Origin: an uncultured Gemmatimonadales bacterium
GTDB lineage: Bacteria; Gemmatimonadota; Gemmatimonadetes; Palauibacterales; Palauibacteraceae
Assembly: GCA_947259585.1 (NCBI GenBank)
Contig: CAMYMV010000014.1
Coordinates: forward strand, 71,398-135,397
Direction: 5' to 3'
Length of the DNA: 64,000 nt
This document shows positions 53,313 to 61,794 of this stretch, piece after piece. Below the pieces are notes generated by a model that was not told the DNA's origin, did not search any database, and saw only the letters and a program-made list of their open reading frames with translations. Position 1 is the stretch's first letter. Every line of letters begins with the position of its first letter. The position numbers and the translations under genes were made by a program.

Positions 53313-53439
53313 CGAGGGTAAGGCGTCCCCAATGAATGGGCTACCGTGAGACTCGTGATGGGCGGAGTCGTGCGATGTCTCCGCCCTCTTTACATCCGAC
53401 CCGAAGCATCAGTCCCTGGGAGTTGCCTCCCGCATCGCT

Positions 53440-53874
53440 GTGCATTCAGGACCTGGAGTGGACGTGGACAACGACACCGATAGAGTCGAACGACCCGAGG
53501 AAGAGTGGGAGCAGCGGCTGACTCCGGCGCAATACTACGTGACCCGTCAGAAAGGCACCGAACCGCCCTTCAGCGGTCAGTACGTGGCTGAGAAGAGTGC
53601 GGGCACCTACAGCTGCGTCTGCTGCGGGAGCGAGCTGTTCGGCTCCGACGCCAAGTACGAATCGGGCACCGGATGGCCGAGCTACTATCAGCCGATCGAC
53701 CCCGATCGCGTCGTGATGGCGCCCGACGACAGCCTTGCGGTTCCCAGGACCGAGGTGCTGTGCGCCCGCTGTGACGCGCACCTGGGCCACGTGTTCGAGG
53801 ATGGACCGGAGCCGACCGGGATGCGCTACTGCATCAACTCGGAAGCTCTGGATTTCGAGCCTGGCGAAGAATGA
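53440..53874 (+). CDS. msrB: Peptide-methionine (R)-S-oxide reductase
   Basis: A 144-residue MsrB: YYVTRQKGTEPPFSGQYV, zinc site CVCCGSELF and CARCDAHLGHVF (two CxxC pairs), SGTGWPSYYQPI, and the catalytic Cys in MRYCINSEAL. It reduces methionine-R-sulfoxide using thioredoxin. The stop overlaps the first copy of the duplicated hpt start region. The start (GTG 53440, with GTG 53458 and 53464 as alternatives) is uncertain. Confidence 0.93.
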   Translation: MHSGPGVDVDNDTDRVERPEEEWEQRLTPAQYYVTRQKGTEPPFSGQYVAEKSAGTYSCVCCGSELFGSDAKYESGTGWPSYYQPIDPDRVVMAPDDSLAVPRTEVLCARCDAHLGHVFEDGPEPTGMRYCINSEALDFEPGEE

Positions 53875-53916
53875 CGCTGATGCCTGCCGAGGGATGACGC
53901 TCATGCCTGCCGAGGG
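53871..53916 (+). repeat. 23-bp tandem duplication spanning msrB stop and hpt start
   Basis: Two copies of ATGACGCTGATGCCTGCCGA plus GGG, at 53871-53893 and 53894-53916, differ at one base (G to C at the ninth position). The first copy's ATG overlaps the msrB stop and now reads an 8-codon peptide MTLMPAEG whose TGA stop overlaps the second ATG. Confidence 0.95.
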
Positions 53917-54439
53917 TCCGCGGGAGCCGCCGCCCGTGCTCATCTCCGAGGAGGAGATCAGCGGCCGCGTCGATGAGCTGGCGGCGCAGATCTCGCTCGA
54001 TTACGCTGATAAGGGCGAGATCATACTCATCGGTGTCCTGAAGGGCGCGTTCGTCTTCCTGGCGGATCTCGCCAGGCGGCTTACGATCGAGCGCCGCATA
54101 GAGTTCATCGCGCTCTCGAGCTACCAGTACGGGGCCGAGTCGGGCGCCGTGCGGCTGCTCATGGATGTCCGGACCGACGTGCGCGACCGCCACGTGTTGA
54201 TCGTCGAAGACATCGTGGACACCGCCAACACCCTCCACTACCTGATCGACATGCTGAGAGCGAGGGAGCCGGCGTCGCTCCGCTGCTGCGCGCTCGTGCG
54301 GAAGAAGGAGCGCATCCGGAGCGAGGTCGAGGTCGATTACCTGGGCTTCGACATCCCCGACCGCTGGGTGGTGGGCTACGGTCTCGATCTGCGCGAGCAG
54401 TACCGGACCCTTCCATACATCGGCATCGTGGATCCCTGA
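53894..54439 (+). CDS. hpt: Hypoxanthine phosphoribosyltransferase
   Basis: A 181-residue type I phosphoribosyltransferase: LIGVLKGAFVFLADLARRL, the PRPP loop VLIVEDIVDTANTLHYL, and the C-terminal FDIPDRWVVGYGLDLREQYRTLPYIGI. It salvages hypoxanthine and guanine with PRPP. It starts at ATG 53894 in the second copy of a 23-bp duplication, with msrB just upstream. ATG 53903 is an alternative. Confidence 0.93.
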   Translation: MTLMPAEGPREPPPVLISEEEISGRVDELAAQISLDYADKGEIILIGVLKGAFVFLADLARRLTIERRIEFIALSSYQYGAESGAVRLLMDVRTDVRDRHVLIVEDIVDTANTLHYLIDMLRAREPASLRCCALVRKKERIRSEVEVDYLGFDIPDRWVVGYGLDLREQYRTLPYIGIVDP

Positions 54440-54512
54440 GTCTCGGTCCCCTCCGATTCTTCTTCGTGATCGAGCAGCTGAGTGCCCGGACTACTCCCGG
54501 ATTACTCCCAAA

Positions 54513-55940
54513 CTACTCCGTCTTCAGCCCCTCGAGAATCTCGTCGAGCTCGGCCCGGGGCACCCACCGACCGCGGGTCATGACGCCGCTCAGAAGCCCC
54601 ACATTGCCGACATCCTCGAGCGGGTTCGCATCGAGCAGGAGGAGATCGGCCACCTTTCCGGTCTCTAGGGTGCCCCACTCGCTAAGCTCCCCGAAGTAGG
54701 CGGCGATGTTGCGTGTGCCGGTGGTCAGAGCCTCGTAAGGAGTAAGCCCGGCGGCCACGAGGGAGACGAGCTCCGCTCGCATCGACCAGCCAGGGACCTG
54801 GAAGACCTGCGGCGCGTCGGAGCCGAGCAATAGGCCGGCCCCGGCGTCGTTCAGTGCCTTGATCAGCTTGCGGCGGATCTCCACATAGCGGCGCGCTACG
54901 TCGGGCGAGTAGTCCTCGTTGTCGAGGAAGCCCTGCTTGGCCTCCACCCAGTTCGCGACGACCTCGGGCGGCATGTACGCCATCTCGGGCCGCGCCGCCA
55001 TCTCCTGAGGATCGCCAGGAAGGATGATGCTCTCGATGAGGCTTTGGGTCGGGACGTTCCACACGCCCGCCTCCCGGGTCGCTTCCGCCAGAGGCTCGAG
55101 CTTCGCCTCGTCCATGAAGCCGACCAGGTTCGCACCGAAGAAGGAGGGGGGCATCTCGGAGACGTCCATCCCGTCGCGCACGAGCGCCTCGGAGTACCCG
55201 TCCAGGTGGTCGATCGACAGGTAGCCGGCCTCGAGGGCACGCTCCAGGCCGACATCGGCCGGCACGTGGCCCGCGAAACCGATCCCCGCGCTGTCGGCGA
55301 CCCCGTCGAGCGTCTCGAAAGCCTCTCTCGAGAGGCCCGGATGGATTTTCAGGAAGTCGTAGCCGGCCAGCTTCTGATGCCGCACCGCGCGGCGGGCCGA
55401 ATCGGCGCTGGGGATGCTGTTCCCGTTGATGGATGGCCCGGAGGTATAGATTCGAGGAGAGAGGACTTCGCCGCGGTTCGCCTGGGTGCGGAGCTCCAGG
55501 TGCACGGGGGCTCCCAGCATGCCACGGATAGTCGTGATCCCGTTGGCCAGGTAGAGCAGCAGGACCCTCTCCGTGAAATCGGGCCCGCCCGCCTGACCGC
55601 TCGGAATGTGCGCGTGCATCTCGGCGAGCCCCGGCATCAGGTACTGCCCCTGAGCGTCGATAAGCTCGGCGCCCTCCGGCACGTCAACCTCGTCGGCGTT
55701 GCCGATCGCCACGATACGGTCCCCGAGCACGAGGACGGTCTGGTCGGGGACGACCCGCTCTTCGTCCATCGGGACCACGCTCACGCCGACAAAGGCGTAG
55801 TCCGCTGAATCGGCCGCAACCGTCGCACCGGCGGATTCCTCCGCGTCGGAGGCACCGGAGCAGGCTGCTCCTCCCGCCACGACGAGCGCGAGGCCGAGGA
55901 GGGGGGCGAGACGGGTGGTGACGCTATGGGAGTTGGGCAT
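54513..55940 (-). CDS. Amidohydrolase-family lipoprotein
   Basis: A 475-residue protein with a lipobox (VVAGGAACSG) and the amidohydrolase fold. Visible metal-site elements are HAH in LAEMHAHIPSG, a Lys/His in DFLKIHPGLS, His in GFAGHVPAD and SIDHLDGY, and Asp in LLLGSDAPQVF. It resembles imidazolonepropionase/prolidase-like amidohydrolases abundant in Gemmatimonadota and is probably a periplasmic hydrolase. GGAG lies eight bases before ATG 55940. The substrate is unknown. Confidence 0.9.
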   Translation of the reverse strand: MPNSHSVTTRLAPLLGLALVVAGGAACSGASDAEESAGATVAADSADYAFVGVSVVPMDEERVVPDQTVLVLGDRIVAIGNADEVDVPEGAELIDAQGQYLMPGLAEMHAHIPSGQAGGPDFTERVLLLYLANGITTIRGMLGAPVHLELRTQANRGEVLSPRIYTSGPSINGNSIPSADSARRAVRHQKLAGYDFLKIHPGLSREAFETLDGVADSAGIGFAGHVPADVGLERALEAGYLSIDHLDGYSEALVRDGMDVSEMPPSFFGANLVGFMDEAKLEPLAEATREAGVWNVPTQSLIESIILPGDPQEMAARPEMAYMPPEVVANWVEAKQGFLDNEDYSPDVARRYVEIRRKLIKALNDAGAGLLLGSDAPQVFQVPGWSMRAELVSLVAAGLTPYEALTTGTRNIAAYFGELSEWGTLETGKVADLLLLDANPLEDVGNVGLLSGVMTRGRWVPRAELDEILEGLKTE

Positions 55941-56077
55941 CGAGGCTGCTCCTTTTCGCTCTTCGAGGCGCGGCACGGCGCCGCGCGGGTGGAGCTACCC
56001 TAGTAGCATCGGGGACGGGTCGATGCCAGTCGGGAGACCCCGTCCTCTCGCTTTGCGACTCCTACACCTACCTATCG

Positions 56078-56109
56078 CCCTCTACATGTACAGGTGTACA
56101 GATAGAGGG
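56078..56109. promoter_or_regulatory. Long hairpin with TGTACA repeats
   Basis: CCCTCTA (56078-56084) pairs with TAGAGGG (56103-56109), and inner TGTAC (56087-56091) pairs with GTACA (56096-56100) around AGGT. TGTACA occurs twice with a GG spacer. It lies between the minus-strand membrane protein and the amidohydrolase gene, so it could be an operator for the latter or a terminator for the former. There is no T-tract, which favours an operator. Confidence 0.45.
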
Positions 56110-56155
56110 AATCGGAGACGCGAAGCTGCCGCACATGGCGTCGCTCATCGCCGGC

Positions 56156-56890
56156 TCAAGGCGCCGAGAGGAACCGCAAGATCGGCCTTCCGAAGGCGAC
56201 CAGGCTGGCCCATGCGGTGAGGACCCCCGGGAGGAAGATGGCGGCGAAGAGTACGGCTTCTCCGGGGTAGGTAGCCTCCTGCCAGACGAAGAGGCTTCCG
56301 ACCGGAACGAAGCAGACCGAGCAGAGCGCCACGAGCAGGATACCGACGGTTCGTCCCTTTGCCAGCAACAGCACGCCCGCCACGAGACCGCCGAAGAGAG
56401 TCGCCAGGATCGCGAACTGCCACGCGAGCTCGTAGTCGTACGCCACCACGAAGAGATAGAGGGAGAGCACCGAGGCGACGTTGCAGATGATGGTCCAGCG
56501 CACGAGTCCCATGAGCCGGCCGCTCCACGCCGTGCCACCCGCGCTCCCCTCGTAGCGGGCGAACATGCTCCGGCCGGTCAGGCTCAGCAGGAGGAGCAGG
56601 GAGGCCCCGAGCAGAAGGAGGCGCGGCAGGGCCGAGTGTCCGTACGTCGGGGTCAGCGCGAGCGCCGTTCCCCAGGGGAGCACGGCCACTCCCGCAGCGA
56701 GCGCCAGCCAGCGGCTCCAGTACGCCTCACCCGCCAGACCGCCGATCGTGATGGTGAGCGGTACGAGCAGCAGCCACATGGCCGCTAGCAGCCGGTCGTC
56801 CCCCCCGGGGCCGCTGGGGCTGGACGTGATGATCAGGCCGCCGAGGGTCGCCAGGGCGGCCAAGCCGATCCATTTCCGTACGGTGAACAT
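56156..56890 (-). CDS. Hypothetical membrane protein (about seven helices)
   Basis: A 244-residue hydrophobic protein with about seven predicted membrane segments (for example LAALATLGGLIITS, LAAMWLLLVPLTITIGG, LLLLGASLLLLLSLTG, ILATLFGGLVAGVLLLA). I recognise no family motif. It follows the cis-prenyltransferase gene by 21 bases on the same strand, so it is probably in the same transcript and could act in envelope lipid handling, but this is only context. Confidence 0.75.
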   Translation of the reverse strand: MFTVRKWIGLAALATLGGLIITSSPSGPGGDDRLLAAMWLLLVPLTITIGGLAGEAYWSRWLALAAGVAVLPWGTALALTPTYGHSALPRLLLLGASLLLLLSLTGRSMFARYEGSAGGTAWSGRLMGLVRWTIICNVASVLSLYLFVVAYDYELAWQFAILATLFGGLVAGVLLLAKGRTVGILLVALCSVCFVPVGSLFVWQEATYPGEAVLFAAIFLPGVLTAWASLVAFGRPILRFLSAP

Positions 56891-56911
56891 CGGTTTTTCT
56901 CCCTTTGCCCT

Positions 56912-57697
56912 CTATGACGATCCTCGGGAAGCGACGTGCACAGACCTTCCGGGGGCGCGTACGGTGGCCAGGCGGCCGAATCGCCGATCGCGCCCACGGT
57001 AGTCATGCAGCGCCGATCTCAGATCATCCCGGCCGAATTCGGGCCACATGGTGTCTGTGAACAGTAGCTCGGCGTACGCGCTCTCCCACAACAGGAAGTC
57101 GCTGAGGCGCCGCTCGCCTCCCGTACGGATCAGCAGGTCCACCTCTGCGGCGGTAGGCTGCCAGCCCTCAGGATCTCCGGGCGTAGCCACGAGCCGGCCG
57201 AAGCTCTCGAGGCTCGCCGGTGCTCTGGGGTCGACCCAGCTTCGCGCGTTCGCGGCGCGCACGATCGCGTCCCGGGAGGAGTAGTCGACGGCGAGCCGCA
57301 GCCAGATCCGCTTCCCCCCGGCCGTCGCTTCCTCGGCGCTCGAGATAGCGGCCCGCAGCGGGAAGGGAAGGCGGTCGCGGCGGCCGATCACCGTCAGTCG
57401 GATGCCACGGCTCGCGCAGCGCGGAACCTCGCCGGCCAGGTAGTCGGCCAGCAGGGAGAAGAGGCCCGTGACTTCGTCCGCCGGGCGCCCCCAATTGTCC
57501 GATGAGAAGGTGTAGAGGGTGAGAACGCTGATCGCCTCGTCCAATCCGGCCTCCACGATTCGCCGGGCCGTCGCGACGCCGGCCCGGTGCCCCTCCGTTC
57601 GGGGAAGTCCCCGGCGCTCGGCCCACCGTCCGTTGCCATCCATGATGATCGCGACGTGAAGTCCGGTGCCGAGGGGTGGGCAGGGGTGTTGTGTCAT
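56912..57697 (-). CDS. uppS: Isoprenyl transferase, cis-prenyl (undecaprenyl-diphosphate synthase family)
   Basis: A 261-residue cis-prenyltransferase: AIIMDGNGRWAERRGLPR carries the catalytic Asp20, followed by GHRAG, TLYTFSSDNWGRP and LLIRTGGERRLSDFLLWESAYAELLF. These are all family hallmarks. It condenses isopentenyl diphosphate in cis to make the lipid carrier for peptidoglycan and glycans. Small departures from consensus (SSDNW for STENW, GERRLSDF for the usual SNF) leave room for an accessory chain-length variant rather than the housekeeping enzyme; cdsA and dxr, its usual neighbours, are absent. Confidence 0.9.
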   Translation of the reverse strand: MTQHPCPPLGTGLHVAIIMDGNGRWAERRGLPRTEGHRAGVATARRIVEAGLDEAISVLTLYTFSSDNWGRPADEVTGLFSLLADYLAGEVPRCASRGIRLTVIGRRDRLPFPLRAAISSAEEATAGGKRIWLRLAVDYSSRDAIVRAANARSWVDPRAPASLESFGRLVATPGDPEGWQPTAAEVDLLIRTGGERRLSDFLLWESAYAELLFTDTMWPEFGRDDLRSALHDYRGRDRRFGRLATVRAPGRSVHVASRGSS

Positions 57698-57740
57698 CGC
57701 TTCGCGGCTACTGCCAGATGTCCGGTGTGTTGGGCTGATC

Positions 57741-58127
57741 TCAGCCGTGTCGGGTGTGCCGGATCAGAGCGCCCATGTGCTCTAGGTAGCGGTCGAGGGC
57801 CTGCCGTCCAGCTTCGGTGAGGCGGTACTCCGTGCGCGGAGTCCGATCCTGGAAGGACTTCGTGCATTGGATGTAACCGGCGTCCTCGAGCTTCCGCGCG
57901 TGAACGCTCAGGTTTCCGTCGGTTGCTCCGAGCATGGCTTTCAGCTCGCTGAACGAGAGGGCGGAGTTCACCGCCAACGCGCTCACAATGGCGAGCCTCA
58001 TGCGCGCGTGAATGAGTCGCTCCAGCTTCAGCGGCTCGGCCGCGCCCGCGTCTCCCTTCACGCTCTCGAGCTCCCGTTCATTCGGGCCATTTCCCGAATC
58101 CCGTGCCGTCCTCTGCGCCTTCGCCAT
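57741..58127 (-). CDS. Winged-helix transcriptional regulator (MarR/ArsR-like)
   Basis: A 128-residue protein: a charged N-terminus, then a winged helix with SALAVNSALSFSELKAMLGA, DGNLSVHARKLEDAGYIQC and the wing RTEYRLTEAGRQALDRYLE. It resembles the HTH_34/winged-helix proteins that pair with small membrane proteins. GAGG precedes ATG 58127. It is co-transcribed with the membrane protein upstream (58136-58768) with an 8-base gap. It may autoregulate through repeats upstream of that gene. Confidence 0.85.
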   Translation of the reverse strand: MAKAQRTARDSGNGPNERELESVKGDAGAAEPLKLERLIHARMRLAIVSALAVNSALSFSELKAMLGATDGNLSVHARKLEDAGYIQCTKSFQDRTPRTEYRLTEAGRQALDRYLEHMGALIRHTRHG

Positions 58128-58135
58128 CGCAGCCT

Positions 58136-58768
58136 CTATCCCCCGTAGCGCATCGCGATAATCGTCCCGAAAACGACCTGGAGTCCTCCGAAGCCGAGGG
58201 CCAGCCAGATGTTTCCCCATGCCGGTGGGGTGAAGAGCGCGGCCGCGCCGCACGCCAGCAAGCCGGTGCCCATGATCGGGACCGCGGGCACCGAGAACGT
58301 CCCTCCCGCGATGACGCCGGTGCCGTAGGTGAGGAGCCACACGCCGGGCAGGAGCTCGAAGCGGCCCGCCCGTAACAGCGCCACGGTTAGGAGGGCGCCG
58401 GTTAGCAGGGCCGGGACGAAGCTGAGCGCGAACCTTCGGGCCGGGCGGAGGGCGATAGTGGTTCCGATGCGCCTCGACTTCCAGAGGACTCCGGCCAGGC
58501 CGATCGCCACAGCGAGTGCTGCAGCAGCCAGCCATACTGCAAGCCAACCCACCACGGAGTCCTGACGTGATGCGATCCACGCGGCCGTGAGGCCGGTGAG
58601 GCCCATGCCGATCCCTCCGAGGCCGGGCACGAGCGTGAAGGCGGTCGCCCGTTCCAACGTCGCCCGGATGAAAGACAGATCCTCGGCCGCCCTGTCTCGC
58701 AGCGGCGTCGCCGACTCCTCTTCCGGGGTCCGTAGGCGGATTACGCTCTTTTCGCTGTTCATCGTCAT
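58136..58768 (-). CDS. Hypothetical membrane protein of a regulator pair
   Basis: A 210-residue protein: an acidic cytosolic N-terminus (TPEEESATPLRDRAAEDLSFI), then about six membrane helices (FTLVPGLGGIGMGLTGLTAAW, VGWLAVWLAAAALAVAIGLAG, FALSFVPALLTGALLTVALL). It recurs in my memory of Gemmatimonadota and Acidobacteria next to the same winged-helix regulator, but the function is unknown. It is transcribed first of the pair. ATG 58768 and ATG 58762 are both possible. Confidence 0.75.
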   Translation of the reverse strand: MTMNSEKSVIRLRTPEEESATPLRDRAAEDLSFIRATLERATAFTLVPGLGGIGMGLTGLTAAWIASRQDSVVGWLAVWLAAAALAVAIGLAGVLWKSRRIGTTIALRPARRFALSFVPALLTGALLTVALLRAGRFELLPGVWLLTYGTGVIAGGTFSVPAVPIMGTGLLACGAAALFTPPAWGNIWLALGFGGLQVVFGTIIAMRYGG

Positions 58769-58794
58769 CCAATCTCGCCCGCTTGCCTCATGGT

Positions 58795-58821
58795 GTCAAG
58801 TACTCTGTCACTTAAAGTATC
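58795..58821. promoter_or_regulatory. Candidate operator upstream of the regulator pair
   Basis: AAGTAC (58798-58803) and AAGTAT (58815-58820) are direct repeats 17 bases apart, and AAGT/ACTT forms an inverted repeat inside them. The A+T content is locally high. The position, 27-53 bases upstream of the membrane-protein start and 135 bases before the divergent aldo/keto reductase, suits autoregulation by the winged-helix protein. Confidence 0.3.
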
Positions 58822-58954
58822 TTCCGCGACGGTGCCCCCCGTCTGATCTTCCTGGTGCGAGCGCGTGCGTCCGCCTGGCGACGAGGAGGTCGGGAGGAGG
58901 GCCGGCAGGAGGCGCTCAAGCGGCTGTTGAGCGCGGGTGAGAGGAGAAGGACAG

Positions 58955-59833
58955 GTGCTGGCCACCGTTGAGCTGGGACGAACCGGTCGGGTTATCTCGC
59001 GGCTCGGACTCGGCGGGATGTGGCTCTCGATCGAGGGTCGCCCTGACCGGGAGGGTTCGAAACGAGTCATCCGGCGTGCCGTGGAGCTGGGTGTCACCTT
59101 CATCGACACGGCGGATGTCTACTGTTTGGACGATAACGACCTCAACCACAACGAGCGGCTCGTCGCGGAGACGCTGAACGAGATCGGGGGTGGCGAGGGC
59201 GTTCTGGTCGCCACCAAGGGGGGACTGACGCGTCCCGGGGGAAGGTGGGAAAGCGACGGTAGGCCGGAGAGGCTGAGGGAGGCGGCCCTGAGGAGCCGTG
59301 ATGCGCTGGGGGTCGAGACCATCGCCCTCTATCAGCTGCATGCACCCGATCCCCGGGTGCCGTTCGAGTCGAGCGTCGAGGCGCTCGCCGCGCTGCAGCA
59401 GGACAGGATCGTGGGGGCCGTGGGGCTCTCCAACGTGGATCTGGGCGAGGTCCGCGCCGCGGAGGCGATCACCACGATCAGCTCGATCCAGAACCGTTAC
59501 AACCCGTGGGATCTGACCTCCGAGGGGTCGGGCCTTCTCGGCCACTGCGACGAGCGGGGGGTGACCTTCATCCCCTACAGCCCGCTGGGCGGAGCGCGCC
59601 GCGCGAAGCTCCTGCAGGCCCACGAGCCGATTCGGCGGCTCGGCGCCGAGTGGGACGCCTCTCCCGCGGAGCTCATCCTGGCCTGGCAGCTGGCGAAGTC
59701 CGAGCGCAGCGTTCCGATCCCAAGCGCGCGCCGCGAAGAGAGCATCGAAAGCAGTGTTCGGGCCGCGAGCCTCGACCTGGATGACGAGACGGCCGCTTCC
59801 CTGGAGGAGGCGTTCGCCTCGCTCCCTCAGTGA
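58955..59833 (+). CDS. Aldo/keto reductase
   Basis: A 292-residue TIM-barrel NADPH-dependent oxidoreductase. The catalytic tetrad is visible: Asp and Tyr in FIDTADVYCL, Lys in LVATKGGLT, and His in LYQLHAPDP. The C-terminal cofactor region has VPIPSARREESIESSVRAA. Substrate unknown. GTG 58955 was chosen because AGGAG lies eight bases upstream; GTG 58937 is possible. Confidence 0.9.
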   Translation: MLATVELGRTGRVISRLGLGGMWLSIEGRPDREGSKRVIRRAVELGVTFIDTADVYCLDDNDLNHNERLVAETLNEIGGGEGVLVATKGGLTRPGGRWESDGRPERLREAALRSRDALGVETIALYQLHAPDPRVPFESSVEALAALQQDRIVGAVGLSNVDLGEVRAAEAITTISSIQNRYNPWDLTSEGSGLLGHCDERGVTFIPYSPLGGARRAKLLQAHEPIRRLGAEWDASPAELILAWQLAKSERSVPIPSARREESIESSVRAASLDLDDETAASLEEAFASLPQ

Positions 59834-59843
59834 TTGGCCGGTC

Positions 59844-60560
59844 CTACTGCACCCTGGCGAGGAACTGGTCGAACATCGCCATCGGTTCGTTGCCGTAGAA
59901 CTGGTGCTCCGTGTTCGTCTGGCCGGGGCCGAGGAAGACGAAGGTGGGCGTTCCGGTAACGCGCGCCAGCCCGGCGGTTCGCATGTCCGCCATGATCAGA
60001 GGGGCCATCGCATCCCGCCGGAGACAATCCCGAAACGGTTCGATCGGGAGACCGAGCTCCTCGGCGTATTCGACGAAGCCGGGAACCGGGTCGCGCATCG
60101 CGCGCCACTCTGTCTGGTCGGTGAAGAGGTGGCGCTGCATTCCATCGAAGCCCTCGCTCCCCGCCAGCGCTCCGGCACAGAAAGCGGCTTCGGCCGCGTG
60201 GTAGCCCCGCATGAGGCGAGGGATGACAAAGGTGTGAACGACCAGGTTCACCTCACCGCTCTCCACATACTTCGCCTTGAGGGAGTCTGAGCGCTCCAGG
60301 TAGAAAGCACGGCAGGTGGAGCAGGCGAAATCGACGAACTCGTGGATCGTCGCTCTGGTCGTGTCGGTACCATACATGCGCGCCTCGTCCGCGCGCTGCA
60401 TCAGCTCGACGTCCGTGATCGAGCTGTCGGCGGCGGTTTGCGCCGCCCCAGGAAGGGCGGTGATCGAGAGTGCGGCGGGCAGAGCGAAGATGAGCGACCA
60501 CCGGCTCGAGGTGCGTCGACAGATGTTCTTCCATGCGGACCTGCGATTCTCGTCTATCAC
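59844..60560 (-). CDS. DsbA-like thioredoxin-fold protein, secreted
   Basis: A 238-residue protein with a signal segment (SLIFALPAALSITALPGAAQ) and a thioredoxin-like fold with CSTC (C80, C83) in FVDFACSTCRAFY, followed by the helical insertion and the cis-Pro region TGTPTFVFLG. It is the type of DsbA/Thioredoxin_4 protein that makes or isomerises disulfides in the periplasm. GGGGAGGG lies eight bases before GTG 60560. The partner DsbB-like protein is not adjacent. It converges on the aldo/keto reductase, with a 10-base gap. Confidence 0.85.
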   Translation of the reverse strand: MIDENRRSAWKNICRRTSSRWSLIFALPAALSITALPGAAQTAADSSITDVELMQRADEARMYGTDTTRATIHEFVDFACSTCRAFYLERSDSLKAKYVESGEVNLVVHTFVIPRLMRGYHAAEAAFCAGALAGSEGFDGMQRHLFTDQTEWRAMRDPVPGFVEYAEELGLPIEPFRDCLRRDAMAPLIMADMRTAGLARVTGTPTFVFLGPGQTNTEHQFYGNEPMAMFDQFLARVQ

Positions 60561-60729
60561 GTAGGCGACCCTCCCCGGTCGATTGCGGCCGCAGCCCGGT
60601 GCCTCCACGGATGCTCCATGGATAGCGGTCCCGCTGCGATGACCGTCTATTCAAACCCGTCTGCTGGCTGTTGAAAATGAAGCACGGCCGACTCGCATAC
60701 CAGATGCCCGCGAACGGAGACGCCGCCCC

Positions 60730-61773
60730 CTGAGTCATCAACCGACGACCCGCGCGATCCTGATCGAACGCCACGGTCCGCCAAAGGCGTTCGTCGAGCG
60801 CGAGGTGCCGCTCGCCGAGCCCGGGCCGGGTGAAGTCCACATCCGCGTGGCGGCCGCGGGCGTGAATTTCGCCGACCTGATGATGCGGGCCGGTTTGTAC
60901 GGGACCGTCCCTTCGCGCCCCTACAGCCCCGGCTTCGAGGTCGCGGGAGAGGTGGCAGGCCTGGGCCTGGGTGTCGAGAAATGGCGGGTCGGCGACCGGA
61001 TCGTCGCCGGCCTTCGGTACGGCGGCTACGCGCACGACATCGTCCTTCCCGTCGACCGCGTCGTTCGCTGCCCGGAATCGCTCACGCCGGTCGAAGCGGC
61101 GGCGATCCCCGTGGTCTTCCTCACCGCCTGGGTCTGCCTCTTCGAGGCCGCGCGCGTCCGACGGGGCGAAACCGCGCTCGTCCTGGGAGCGGGAGGCGGC
61201 GTCGGAACCGCCGCGGTTCAGCTGGCCGTGCGCCACGGTCTCCGGGTCATAGGAACGGCGGGGCTGGAGCGAAAGCGAACCTTCGTCACCGAGGAGCTGG
61301 GCGCCGAGGCCTGCTTCGACTCCCGTAGCGACTGGGAGCCCGCGGTGACCGAGCTGGTAGGATCTCGGGGTATTGATGTGGCGCTGGACCCGGTGGGAGG
61401 GAGGGCGACCGCGGCCTGTCGGCGACTGCTCGCTCCGCTGGGTCGAATCGTCTTCTACGGCTTGAGCGAGGCGGTGCCGGGCCGAAGACGTAACATGCTG
61501 AAGGCCGCTCTCGCATGGTGGCGCACGCCCCGGTTTCACCCGGCGTCGCTTGTCGCACCGAACATCGGGCTGCTCGGGGTACACCTGCTGCACCTCGGAG
61601 CCAGGGAGCCGCTGCTCCGGCCCGCGATCGAGTCGATCCTGCGCGACGTGGAGACCGGCGAGCTGCGGCCGATCGTTGACCGGACCTTTCCGTTGAATCG
61701 CCAGGGAGCCGTCGAGGCGCACGGCTACCTGCACGCCCGGAGGAACCTCGGGAAAGTGGTGCTGGCGCGTTGA
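60730..61773 (+). CDS. Zinc-independent medium-chain dehydrogenase (quinone oxidoreductase/VAT1-like)
   Basis: About 347 residues of the MDR quinone-oxidoreductase group: ERHGPPKAFVEREVPLAEPG, VAAAGVNFADLMMRAGLY, VLGAGGGVGTAAVQLA (Rossmann) and GGRATAACRRLLAPLGRIV. It uses NADPH on quinones or enones. The family N-terminus RAILIERHG is encoded upstream of the first GTG (60805); the closest usable start is CTG 60730, with GGAG about 10 bases upstream. A short upstream frame ending at 60733 overlaps that CTG. It is the second possible CTG start in this window. Confidence 0.85.
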   Translation: MSHQPTTRAILIERHGPPKAFVEREVPLAEPGPGEVHIRVAAAGVNFADLMMRAGLYGTVPSRPYSPGFEVAGEVAGLGLGVEKWRVGDRIVAGLRYGGYAHDIVLPVDRVVRCPESLTPVEAAAIPVVFLTAWVCLFEAARVRRGETALVLGAGGGVGTAAVQLAVRHGLRVIGTAGLERKRTFVTEELGAEACFDSRSDWEPAVTELVGSRGIDVALDPVGGRATAACRRLLAPLGRIVFYGLSEAVPGRRRNMLKAALAWWRTPRFHPASLVAPNIGLLGVHLLHLGAREPLLRPAIESILRDVETGELRPIVDRTFPLNRQGAVEAHGYLHARRNLGKVVLAR

Positions 61774-61794
61774 GCCGCCGACCGTGAGCCGACC

